Source: Amycolatopsis oliviviridis (lineage in GTDB: Bacteria > Actinomycetota > Actinomycetes > Mycobacteriales > Pseudonocardiaceae). From it: DNA of 64,000 nt. The notes under the pieces were generated by a model. The model worked only from the letters and a program-made list of their open reading frames with translations, was not told the DNA's origin and did not search any database. Positions 57,504-64,000 of the stretch are shown piece after piece; the stretch's first letter is position 1; the number at the start of each line of letters is the position of its first letter. Both the position numbers and the translations under genes were made by a program. Where the stretch lies: the NCBI RefSeq assembly GCF_014654365.1, contig NZ_BNAY01000002.1, forward strand, positions 248,001 through 312,000, read 5' to 3'.

Positions 57504-60500
57504 CTACCGCAGCCGATAAGCGTTCGTGATCGTCTGCGTCACCGAGTTCCCACCGGAATCCGTCGCCGACAGCCGCAGGGACGCGAAGGCCGACGAACCG
57601 AACGGCGGCGCCACGACGAGGGCCTGCCGGTGCGGACCGCTGCCGAAGACGGGCTGCCGGTGCCAGGACTTGCCGCCGTCGAAGGAGGCCTCGGCGGTGA
57701 CCTGCCGCAGCGTTCCCGTCATCCCCGCGGATCGCTCGACCTCGATCGGCACGACCAGCGGGAGCAGGCGCCAGGCGTCGTTGGCCGGGCCGAGCGACGG
57801 GGTGGCCCGCAGCGTCATCAGCGGCAGCGGCGTCTCTCCCGCGCTCCGCTGCGAGCGGAAGTTCCACGACATGACCACATTGCCGGACAACTCGGCGTTG
57901 GCGTCTTCCGGCCGCTTCGCGTCGACGGTCAGCGTATAGTCGCCGGCCTCCGGCGGAACGGTGAAGGTGACCGGACCGGCGTTCGGCCACATGTGGCCGG
58001 GAACCTTGGGCACCGAACCGATCTCCTTCCCGTCCCGCGAGAGCCGTGTGGTGCCTTCCACCGCCGAGAGGCTGACGTGGTCACCACTCGCCGAGAGCAG
58101 CGGGAGCAGGACACTCATGGTGTCACCGTCGCGCACCGCCTTGGTCAGCTTCGTCAGGGTCGGGCCGACGACGGCGCGGTTCCAGTCCTCTTTGGACCGT
58201 TGACTCGCGCGGTATTCCACGCCTGCCGCGGTTTCATGGATGTCGCCCCAGGTTCCGTTGCTGCCGACCCGGTCCACGAAGAGCCGCTTCAGCCAGCGGA
58301 TCTTCCCGGTGCTGTAGAACTCCTCCCGCGTCGACGGCAACTGGGCCTGAGCGGTGAGGAACCAGGCGTTGCCGAAGGCGACTTCGTCGTCGTAGGGCGA
58401 GGGCAGCACGTGCAGGTTGCCCCACTGCTTACCGGTGGAGGCGTAGGTGACGGTCACCTTCGCCAGTTCGTGGTCGCGCACCCGGTACGCGGAGACGTCG
58501 GGAACCCGGCCCTCGCTGGGGAACTGGAGGTTGTAGACGTACGGGCTGTTCTCCGACCGGCCCTCGGCGGTCTGCTTGCTCAGCATGGTCGTGACGAGGA
58601 AGCTGAAGCCGGGCACGTCCGTGCGAGTGGGGGCGACGTAGGAGTACTGCTCCTCGCCGAAAAGCCTCGGCTGGTACCACGAATGGCTCGTCGCGCCCCG
58701 GCCCGCGACCTCTTCGGAGAAGACGATGATCTGGCCGTTCGAGCTGGCGTCCCGGCGATCGGTACGTACCGTCACGGGCTTGGCCGAGCGCCCGTCCAGC
58801 ACCACTTCCCGATTCCGGTCGAGGACGAAGCCCGGCTCGCTGACCAGACTCGACCCCGGCTGTTCGTGGATCTGGACGACGAACAGGTAGCGGCCCTGCG
58901 GCAACTGGATCGGGCCACCACCTTCCCGCGCGTCGTAGATCTTCAGGTCGCCACTGTCCAGATTGCTCACGAACAGGATGCCGCTCGGTCCCTGCGGCCC
59001 GGGTCCGTTGCCCTTGCGGTCGAACAGCTTGACGTCGGCCGTGAAGACCTCGCGCTGGAGGTCGGCGCCGATCAGGCTGCGGACCTCGGCGCCGGAGGCG
59101 GACGTGGCGAGCAGCGTGCCGCCATAGGCACCACGTGGCTTCCGCGCGGGGTTCACGGTGACCACGGCGGTCGCGGTCGCCCCGGCGGGCACGGTGATCC
59201 GCGGCCGGTCCACCGCGAACAGGCCGTCGGCCGCCGGTTTCCCGTTCTCGTCACGGACGTCGAGCCGCAGGTCGAGGTCGACGGGAGCGTCACCGCTGTT
59301 GCGGTAGGTGATCTCCCGGGTCAATGGTTTCGGATCGGCCACCGGAACGGTGCCGAAGGCCAGCGTGGTGACATCGGTGCTCACACGCTGCTCGACCGCC
59401 TTGGCGACGTCGACGCGCCCGGTTCCCTGCTGGAAGACGGTCGGTCCTTCGGCCGGCTTCGCGGTGCCCGTGAGCCCGGCCTTGAGTCGCTCGGGCCGCC
59501 AGTCGGGGTGCTGCTGGGCGAGCAGCGCCGCCGCGCCCGCCACATGCGGCGTCGCCATCGAGGTGCCCGACATCGGCTGGTAGCCGCCTCCGGTCTTCGC
59601 CGCGACGATCTCCACGCCCGGCGCGGTGATCTCCGGTTTGACCGCGTTGTCGCCCCGGCGCGGGCCCTTGCCGGAGAACGGCGCGAGCGCGTCGGCCCGG
59701 TCCACCGCGCCGACGGTGAGTGCCGCGTCGGCGCTGCCCGGCGATCCCACCGTGCCCGCTCCGCGTTCCCCGTCGTTGCCGGCGGCGATCACGAACAGCA
59801 CGCCGTGGTCCTTCGTGAGCCGGTTCACCGCCGCTTCCAGCGGATCGACGTCTTCACCGTCCTCGCCGCCGAGGCTCAGGTTGATCACCTTGGCGCCCTC
59901 GGCGACCGCCCACTCCATCCCGCTGATGATCTCGGACCAGCCGCCACTGCCGTCGTCCCCGAGCACCTTGCCCGCGAGCAGTCCCGCGTCGGGCGCGACA
60001 CCCTTGAGCCGCCCGGTGGACGCCGCGCCGGACCCGAGGATCGTCGAGGCGACGTGGGTGCCGTGGCCGTGCCGGTCGGTGGGGTCCCCGCCACCGGAGA
60101 AATCCTTGGCCGCGACCACCTTTCCCGCCAGATCCGGATGGGCGGCGTCGACCCCGGTGTCCAGCACCGCGACCTTGACGTCCTTGCCGGTGAACCCGCT
60201 CTGCCAGGCCCGCGGCGTACCGATCTGGGGCACGCTGTGGTCGAGGTTCGCCTTGACCCGGTGATCCAGCCACACCTTCCGCACCGAAGCCGCGCGAGGA
60301 CCGGTCAAAGTGGACCAGAACTCCCCCGCGCGCTCTTTGGGCTGGGCGAACGCGGTCGCGCCGACGCTGTCCAGCCGTCGCACCGCGGTCGCGCCCACGA
60401 TGGCCGCCGAGCCGTCCTGCTGCACGATCAGCGGAAGGGTCGATCGCGCGCTGTCGTCGTAGCCGTCGGCGAGCAGCCGGTCGACCCGGAACAGGCGCTC

Positions 60501-60812
60501 GTCCAGAACGCCCTTCGCCACCAGCGGCAGGGCGTCGGCCGGGTAGACCGCCCAGCCGTCCTTGTCCTGGCTGCGCTGGAAACCCATCCGCTCACGACCG
60601 GGTCCCGGCTGCACGGACAGGGCGGGCACCTCGCCTTGCCGCTCCTGCACGGTGATCCGGTCTCCGGTGATCAGGGTGAGCGTGCGCGGACCGGGCACCG
60701 CGGCGTTCTCCGGCGGCGGCTGCCCGGGAGCGGCCTGTGCGACTTGCGCGCTGGTCACCCCGAGCAAGGTCACCAGGAGCAGGACGGTCAGGACAGGGGC
60801 TCTTCGGCGCAT
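57504..60812 (-). CDS. Large secreted subtilisin-family serine protease (S8)
   Basis: 1102 residues. Signal peptide about 1-28 (VLTVLLLVTLLGVTSAQVAQ), then a prodomain to about 195. The catalytic domain (about 205-460) has VAVLDTGVDAAHPDL (Asp218), RHGHGTHVAS (His250) and GTSMATPHVAG (Ser418). A long C-terminal part of beta domains (about 480-1102) includes an Fn3-like region PLTREITYRNSGDAPVDLDL; it may bind the wall or substrate. GGAGG precedes the ATG at 60812. The protein is exported, probably autoprocessed and calcium-stabilised (family knowledge). It is a single gene divergent from the lipid operon. Confidence 0.94.
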   Translation of the reverse strand: MRRRAPVLTVLLLVTLLGVTSAQVAQAAPGQPPPENAAVPGPRTLTLITGDRITVQERQGEVPALSVQPGPGRERMGFQRSQDKDGWAVYPADALPLVAKGVLDERLFRVDRLLADGYDDSARSTLPLIVQQDGSAAIVGATAVRRLDSVGATAFAQPKERAGEFWSTLTGPRAASVRKVWLDHRVKANLDHSVPQIGTPRAWQSGFTGKDVKVAVLDTGVDAAHPDLAGKVVAAKDFSGGGDPTDRHGHGTHVASTILGSGAASTGRLKGVAPDAGLLAGKVLGDDGSGGWSEIISGMEWAVAEGAKVINLSLGGEDGEDVDPLEAAVNRLTKDHGVLFVIAAGNDGERGAGTVGSPGSADAALTVGAVDRADALAPFSGKGPRRGDNAVKPEITAPGVEIVAAKTGGGYQPMSGTSMATPHVAGAAALLAQQHPDWRPERLKAGLTGTAKPAEGPTVFQQGTGRVDVAKAVEQRVSTDVTTLAFGTVPVADPKPLTREITYRNSGDAPVDLDLRLDVRDENGKPAADGLFAVDRPRITVPAGATATAVVTVNPARKPRGAYGGTLLATSASGAEVRSLIGADLQREVFTADVKLFDRKGNGPGPQGPSGILFVSNLDSGDLKIYDAREGGGPIQLPQGRYLFVVQIHEQPGSSLVSEPGFVLDRNREVVLDGRSAKPVTVRTDRRDASSNGQIIVFSEEVAGRGATSHSWYQPRLFGEEQYSYVAPTRTDVPGFSFLVTTMLSKQTAEGRSENSPYVYNLQFPSEGRVPDVSAYRVRDHELAKVTVTYASTGKQWGNLHVLPSPYDDEVAFGNAWFLTAQAQLPSTREEFYSTGKIRWLKRLFVDRVGSNGTWGDIHETAAGVEYRASQRSKEDWNRAVVGPTLTKLTKAVRDGDTMSVLLPLLSASGDHVSLSAVEGTTRLSRDGKEIGSVPKVPGHMWPNAGPVTFTVPPEAGDYTLTVDAKRPEDANAELSGNVVMSWNFRSQRSAGETPLPLMTLRATPSLGPANDAWRLLPLVVPIEVERSAGMTGTLRQVTAEASFDGGKSWHRQPVFGSGPHRQALVVAPPFGSSAFASLRLSATDSGGNSVTQTITNAYRLR

Positions 60813-60934
60813 GTGGCACCTCCGGTTGCGCTCGTATCGGTGCGCCGAGGCTTTCGGAAGTGCAGGTCGGAGCGCTAGAGACCGGTCCGATCAGGTCGTC
60901 CGGACTATTCGTTCGGGCATCGGCGGCACCCACC

Positions 60935-60963
60935 GTGATGACGATCACAGGGGGAGTCATCAC
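60935..60963. promoter_or_regulatory. Inverted repeat in the subtilisin/SDR intergenic region
   Basis: GTGATGAC (60935-60942) and GTCATCAC (60956-60963) are perfect complements separated by 13 nt, a spacing that puts them about two turns apart. Candidate operator; bound protein unknown. Confidence 0.4.
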
Positions 60964-60978
60964 CGGGCATCTCTATAA

Positions 60979-60992
60979 ACCAACCGCTTAGT
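60979..60992. promoter_or_regulatory. TetR-type box before the SDR gene
   Basis: ACCAACCGCTTAGT has partial dyad symmetry (AC-AA-C/G-TT-GT on both strands), like operators of TetR regulators of acyl-CoA genes. It lies 46 nt upstream of the GTG at 61038. Confidence 0.35.
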
Positions 60993-61037
60993 ACGGCAGA
61001 CTCGGCGTCACTTCCACTCGACGACGAGGAGTCACCC

Positions 61038-61799
61038 GTGACCGAACATCCCTCCCGTGTAGCGATCGTCACCGGCGCCGGCCGCGGCATCGGCGCGGCC
61101 GTGGCCAAGCGGCTCGCTTCCGACGGGTTCGCCGTCGGCCTGCTGGACCTCGACGAGGCGGGCGTCAAGCAGGGGGCGGAAGCGATCGTCGCCGAAGGCG
61201 GCAAGGCCGTCGGCGTCGCGCTGGACGTCAACGACGCCGCGCAGGTCGAGGCGGCGGTGACCCGGGTGGCCGAGGAGCTCGGCGCGCCGACCGTGCTGAT
61301 CAACAACGCCGGTATCACCCGCGACAACTTGCTGTTCAAGATGACCGAACAGGACTGGGACTCGGTGCTGGGCGTGCACCTGAAGGGCTCGTTCCTGATG
61401 ACCCGCGAGGTGCAGAAGTACCAGACGCAGGAGAAGTGGGGCCGCATCGTCAACCTGTCCAGCACCTCGGCGCTGGGCAACCGCGGCCAGGTCAACTACT
61501 CCGCGGCCAAGGCGGGCATGCAGGGCTTCACCAAGACGCTCGCGATCGAACTGGGCAAGTTCAACGTCACCGCGAACGCCATCGCCCCCGGCTTCATCGC
61601 CACCGACATGACCGCGGCGACCGCCGAGCGGATCGGCATGTCGTTCGAGGACTTCAAGGCGGCGGCCGCGTCGCAGATCCCGGTGCAGCGCGTCGGCACC
61701 CCCGACGACATCGCCAACCTCGCTTCGTTCCTGGTGAGCGACGGCGCCGGGTTCATCTCGGGCCAGGTCATCTACGTCGCCGGCGGACCGAAGGACTGA
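61038..61799 (+). CDS. SDR-family 3-oxoacyl reductase (FabG-like)
   Basis: 253 residues, a classical short-chain dehydrogenase. NAD(P) motif TGAGRGIGAAVA (residues 12-23), NNAG (near 92), catalytic Ser in NLSSTSALG and YSAAKAGM (YxxxK), then PGFIATDM. It reduces 3-oxoacyl thioesters or oxidises 3-hydroxyacyl thioesters. GTG at 61038 with GAGGAG upstream. The MaoC-type hydratase gene begins 4 nt after its stop, so the two are an operon for consecutive steps of acyl-CoA metabolism; acyl-ACP synthesis is also possible. Confidence 0.92.
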   Translation: MTEHPSRVAIVTGAGRGIGAAVAKRLASDGFAVGLLDLDEAGVKQGAEAIVAEGGKAVGVALDVNDAAQVEAAVTRVAEELGAPTVLINNAGITRDNLLFKMTEQDWDSVLGVHLKGSFLMTREVQKYQTQEKWGRIVNLSSTSALGNRGQVNYSAAKAGMQGFTKTLAIELGKFNVTANAIAPGFIATDMTAATAERIGMSFEDFKAAAASQIPVQRVGTPDDIANLASFLVSDGAGFISGQVIYVAGGPKD

Positions 61800-61802
61800 G
61801 CC

Positions 61803-62255
61803 ATGCGCGAATTCGCCTCCCTGCAGGAGTTCGAGAACGCCGTCGGCGAGCACTTCGGCTACAGCGATTGGCTGACGCTCACCCAGGAGCGGGTGAACCT
61901 GTTCGCCGACGCCACCGACGACCACCAGTGGATCCACGTCGACGTCGAGAAGGCGGCCGGTGGCCCGTTCGGGGCGCCGATCGCCCACGGTTTCCTGACG
62001 CTGTCGCTCATTTCGGGCTTCGTCGGGAAGCTCTACCGGGTCCACGGGCTCAAGATGGGCATCAACTACGGCCTGAACAAGGTCCGGTTCCCGCAGCCGG
62101 TCAAGGTGGGCTCGAAGATCCGGGCGGGCGCCGAGCTGATCGAGGTCACCGACGTCGCCGGCGGCAAGCAGGCCGTCGTCCGGTGGACCATCGAGATCGA
62201 CGGCGAGCCGAAGCCGGCGTGCGTCGCGGAAATGGTCGTCCGGCTGATCGCCTGA
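61803..62255 (+). CDS. MaoC-family (R)-enoyl-CoA hydratase
   Basis: 150 residues, single hot-dog domain. The hydratase motif DATDDHQWIHVD (about 38-49) followed by GPFGAPIAHGFLTLSL matches the MaoC catalytic Asp/His loop. It hydrates enoyl thioesters to (R)-3-hydroxyacyl thioesters or the reverse. It forms an operon with the SDR gene directly upstream, which would act on its product. Confidence 0.93.
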   Translation: MREFASLQEFENAVGEHFGYSDWLTLTQERVNLFADATDDHQWIHVDVEKAAGGPFGAPIAHGFLTLSLISGFVGKLYRVHGLKMGINYGLNKVRFPQPVKVGSKIRAGAELIEVTDVAGGKQAVVRWTIEIDGEPKPACVAEMVVRLIA

Positions 62256-62298
62256 CCGGGTGACCTCCGGCACCTCGCCGGACCACCCCTACCCGACA

Positions 62299-62314
62299 TA
62301 CCGACTGGTCGGTA
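62299..62314. promoter_or_regulatory. TetR-type operator before the phosphotransferase gene
   Basis: TACCGAC-TG-GTCGGTA has perfect 7-bp arms and the ACCGAC-type sequence common to TetR regulators of actinobacterial acyl-CoA genes. TACTGT directly follows as a -10-like box; the ATG is at 62347. Confidence 0.6.
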
Positions 62315-62346
62315 CTGTAACCGGAAAGCGAGACGCTGGAGGCACC

Positions 62347-63372
62347 ATGAACCAGACCGACCTGCCGGGCCTCGACCTGGCCAGGCTCAAGGCCCACCTG
62401 GAAGAGCACCGGCCGGGTCTCGTCCAGGGCGACCTGAGCGGCGAGGTCGTGGAAGGGGGCCGGTCCAACCTCACCTACGTCGTGGGTGACGGCCGGTCCC
62501 GCTGGGTGGTCCGCCGCCCGCCGCTGGGCCACGTCCTGCCGACCGCGCACGACATGGGCCGCGAGTTCCGGGTGATCTCCGGTCTGCACGGCACGGCCGT
62601 CCCGGTGCCGGAAACGGTGCTGCTGTGCGAGGACACCGACGTCATCGGTTCGCGGTTCTACGTGATGGAGTTCGTGGAGGGCACTCCTTTCCGTTCGGAC
62701 ACCGAACTGGCCGCGCTGGGCCCCGCCCGGACGAAGGCGATCGCGGACGAGCTGGTCGACACGCTCGTCGCGCTGCACGCCGTCGATCCGGAGTCGGTGG
62801 GGCTCGGCGACTTCGGCCGTCCGGAGGGCTTCCTCGAACGCCAGCTGCGGCGCTGGAAGAAGCAGCTCGACGGCAACCGCAGCCGCGATCTGCCCGGCGT
62901 CGACGAACTGCACGACCGGCTCGCGTCGTCGGTGCCGGAATCGGGCAGGCCGTCGATCGTCCACGGCGATTACCGGCTCGACAACGTGCTGGTGAACGCG
63001 GACGACCGGATCACCGCGGTGCTGGACTGGGAGATGTCCACCCTCGGCGACCCGCTGACCGACCTCGCGCTGCTGGTGGCCTACGCCGAACGCGACAAGG
63101 TCTCCCTGCAGTTCGTGTCCAACGCCAGTTCGGCGCCGGGCTACCCGCGCAACGACGAGGTCATCGCGCGGTACGCCGAGCGTTCCGGCCGCGACGTCTC
63201 CCGGCTCAACTGGTACGTGAGCTTCGCCTTCTTCAAACTCGCGGTGATCCTGGAAGGCATCCACCTCCGCTACAGCAAGGGGCAGACCGTCGGTGCCGGG
63301 TTCGACGGCATCGGCTCGGGCGTCGTCCCGTTGATCGCGCACGGCAACGAGACTCTCAAGGAAGAGGGATAG
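62347..63372 (+). CDS. ACAD10/11-like aminoglycoside-phosphotransferase-family kinase
   Basis: 341 residues with an APH fold: [14 protein letters not shown] at the N-lobe, [10 protein letters not shown] at the hinge, the catalytic [12 protein letters not shown] (Asp about 209) and [15 protein letters not shown] as the metal motif. In actinobacteria and, fused, in animal ACAD10/11, such kinases act on hydroxyacyl-CoA and are paired with an acyl-CoA dehydrogenase to degrade 4-hydroxy acids. The dehydrogenase gene follows here by 2 nt, which supports that role. GGAGG precedes the ATG. A TetR-type box lies upstream. Confidence 0.9.
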   Translation: MNQTDLPGLDLARLKAHLEEHRPGLVQGDLSGEVVEGGRSNLTYVVGDGRSRWVVRRPPLGHVLPTAHDMGREFRVISGLHGTAVPVPETVLLCEDTDVIGSRFYVMEFVEGTPFRSDTELAALGPARTKAIADELVDTLVALHAVDPESVGLGDFGRPEGFLERQLRRWKKQLDGNRSRDLPGVDELHDRLASSVPESGRPSIVHGDYRLDNVLVNADDRITAVLDWEMSTLGDPLTDLALLVAYAERDKVSLQFVSNASSAPGYPRNDEVIARYAERSGRDVSRLNWYVSFAFFKLAVILEGIHLRYSKGQTVGAGFDGIGSGVVPLIAHGNETLKEEG

Positions 63373-63374
63373 AG

Positions 63375-64000
63375 ATGGACTTCGCCTTCGACGCGAAAAC
63401 CGAGGAGCTGCGGGAAAAACTCCTCGAGTTCATGGATTCGCACGTCTACCCGGCCGAGGCCGTCTTCGAGGCCCAGCTGGCCGAGCGTGACAGCGAATGG
63501 TCGCAGCCGCCGATCGTCGAGGAGCTGAAGGCCGAGGCCCGCAAGCGCGGGCTGTGGAACTTCTTTCTCCCCGGCGACCACGGCGCGGGCCTGACGAACC
63601 TGCAGTACGCGCCGCTGGCCGAGATCACCGGCCGCAGCCTGCGGCTCGCGCCGACCGCGCTGAACTGCGCGGCGCCGGACACCGGGAACATGGAAGTCCT
63701 CACCATGTTCGGCACGGACCAGCAGAAGAAGCAGTGGCTCCAGCCGTTGCTGGACGGCGAGATCCGGTCCGCGTTCGCGATGACCGAACCCGACGTCGCC
63801 TCCTCCGACGCGCGCAACATCGCCACCAGCATCCGCCGGGACGGCGACGAGTACGTCGTCGACGGCCGCAAGTGGTACATCTCCGGCGCGATGAACCCGA
63901 ACTGCAAGATCTTCATCGTGATGGGCAAGACCGATCCGGACGCACCCGCACACAAGCAGCAGAGCATGATCCTGGTCCCCCGCGACACCCCCGGCATGAC
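63375..64000 (+). CDS. Acyl-CoA dehydrogenase, N-terminal part (runs off the right edge)
   Basis: About 208 residues are visible: an N-terminal helical domain ([20 protein letters not shown]) and the start of the FAD-binding middle domain with [17 protein letters not shown], the acyl-CoA dehydrogenase signature, and [16 protein letters not shown]. The closest subfamily by context is ACAD10/11-like, partnering the kinase gene that ends 2 nt before its ATG. The catalytic Glu lies beyond the edge. Confidence 0.92.
   Translation, partial: MDFAFDAKTEELREKLLEFMDSHVYPAEAVFEAQLAERDSEWSQPPIVEELKAEARKRGLWNFFLPGDHGAGLTNLQYAPLAEITGRSLRLAPTALNCAAPDTGNMEVLTMFGTDQQKKQWLQPLLDGEIRSAFAMTEPDVASSDARNIATSIRRDGDEYVVDGRKWYISGAMNPNCKIFIVMGKTDPDAPAHKQQSMILVPRDTPGM

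Overview
The window is about 70% GC, packs genes densely on both strands, uses many GTG/TTG starts and shows frequent ATGA/GTGA stop-start overlaps. With F420-type oxidoreductases, an OhrR-like regulator, a bacterial nitric oxide synthase, a split ligase/polymerase end-joining pair and many actinobacterial orphan families, it looks like a filamentous actinomycete, most likely Pseudonocardiaceae (Amycolatopsis-like). The genus is an inference. No rRNA, tRNA, CRISPR array, transposase or integrase was seen.

Layout. 0-7.3 kb (minus): two coupled genes of a PUFA-synthase-like iterative type I system; the first has two fused FMN-type enoylreductase modules ahead of KS-AT-ACP-KR, the second begins with a KS and leaves the window. 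7.6-15 kb: LysR/YeiH, MFS, a divergent EamA/MocR pair whose start codons share one CATG, a Crp-type regulator and two paralogous membrane proteins. 15-21 kb: secreted sialidase, DUF1905, a nitric oxide synthase with a downstream flavodoxin, and a COG0523 metallochaperone GTPase. 21-32 kb: NHEJ polymerase plus LigC-type ligase, DUF1015, drug efflux, LLM oxidoreductase, type II thioesterase, OhrR/MarR with a strong operator, an AbiEi/DUF559-type protein and a pseudouridine synthase. 32-41 kb: AlkB-like repair dioxygenase and a hydrolase diverging from a perfect SOS box, a P450, a 1041-residue STAND ATPase, and a DrrAB-like exporter with an FMN reductase. 41-52 kb: ROK kinase and APC permease under a ROK-type operator, lipoprotein and membrane protein, J-domain/nuclease-like membrane protein, secreted M14 carboxypeptidase, DUF998 and methyltransferase genes.

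51.8-57.3 kb is the most accessory-looking part: two orphan minus-strand genes and a tightly coupled plus-strand operon (HTH plus alpha-toroid regulator, cupin-like protein, dCTP-deaminase-fold protein, PLD-like protein with two C-terminal membrane helices), ending at a decayed AIR-synthase-like gene. The operon has a palindromic operator at its head and, before the last gene, an internal promoter inside an inverted repeat that would mask that gene's ribosome binding site only on read-through mRNA. This is my best candidate for an undescribed system, possibly defence or nucleotide-signal related; its function is not shown by the sequence.

57.5-64 kb: a large secreted subtilisin, then a lipid module (SDR reductase, MaoC-type hydratase, ACAD10-like phosphotransferase, acyl-CoA dehydrogenase) with TetR-type boxes.

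Across the window, gene ends carry long, often perfect intergenic hairpins (arms 15-27 bp) that fall into sequence families with intact and decayed copies. They probably act as terminators, but they look like a dispersed repeat family.
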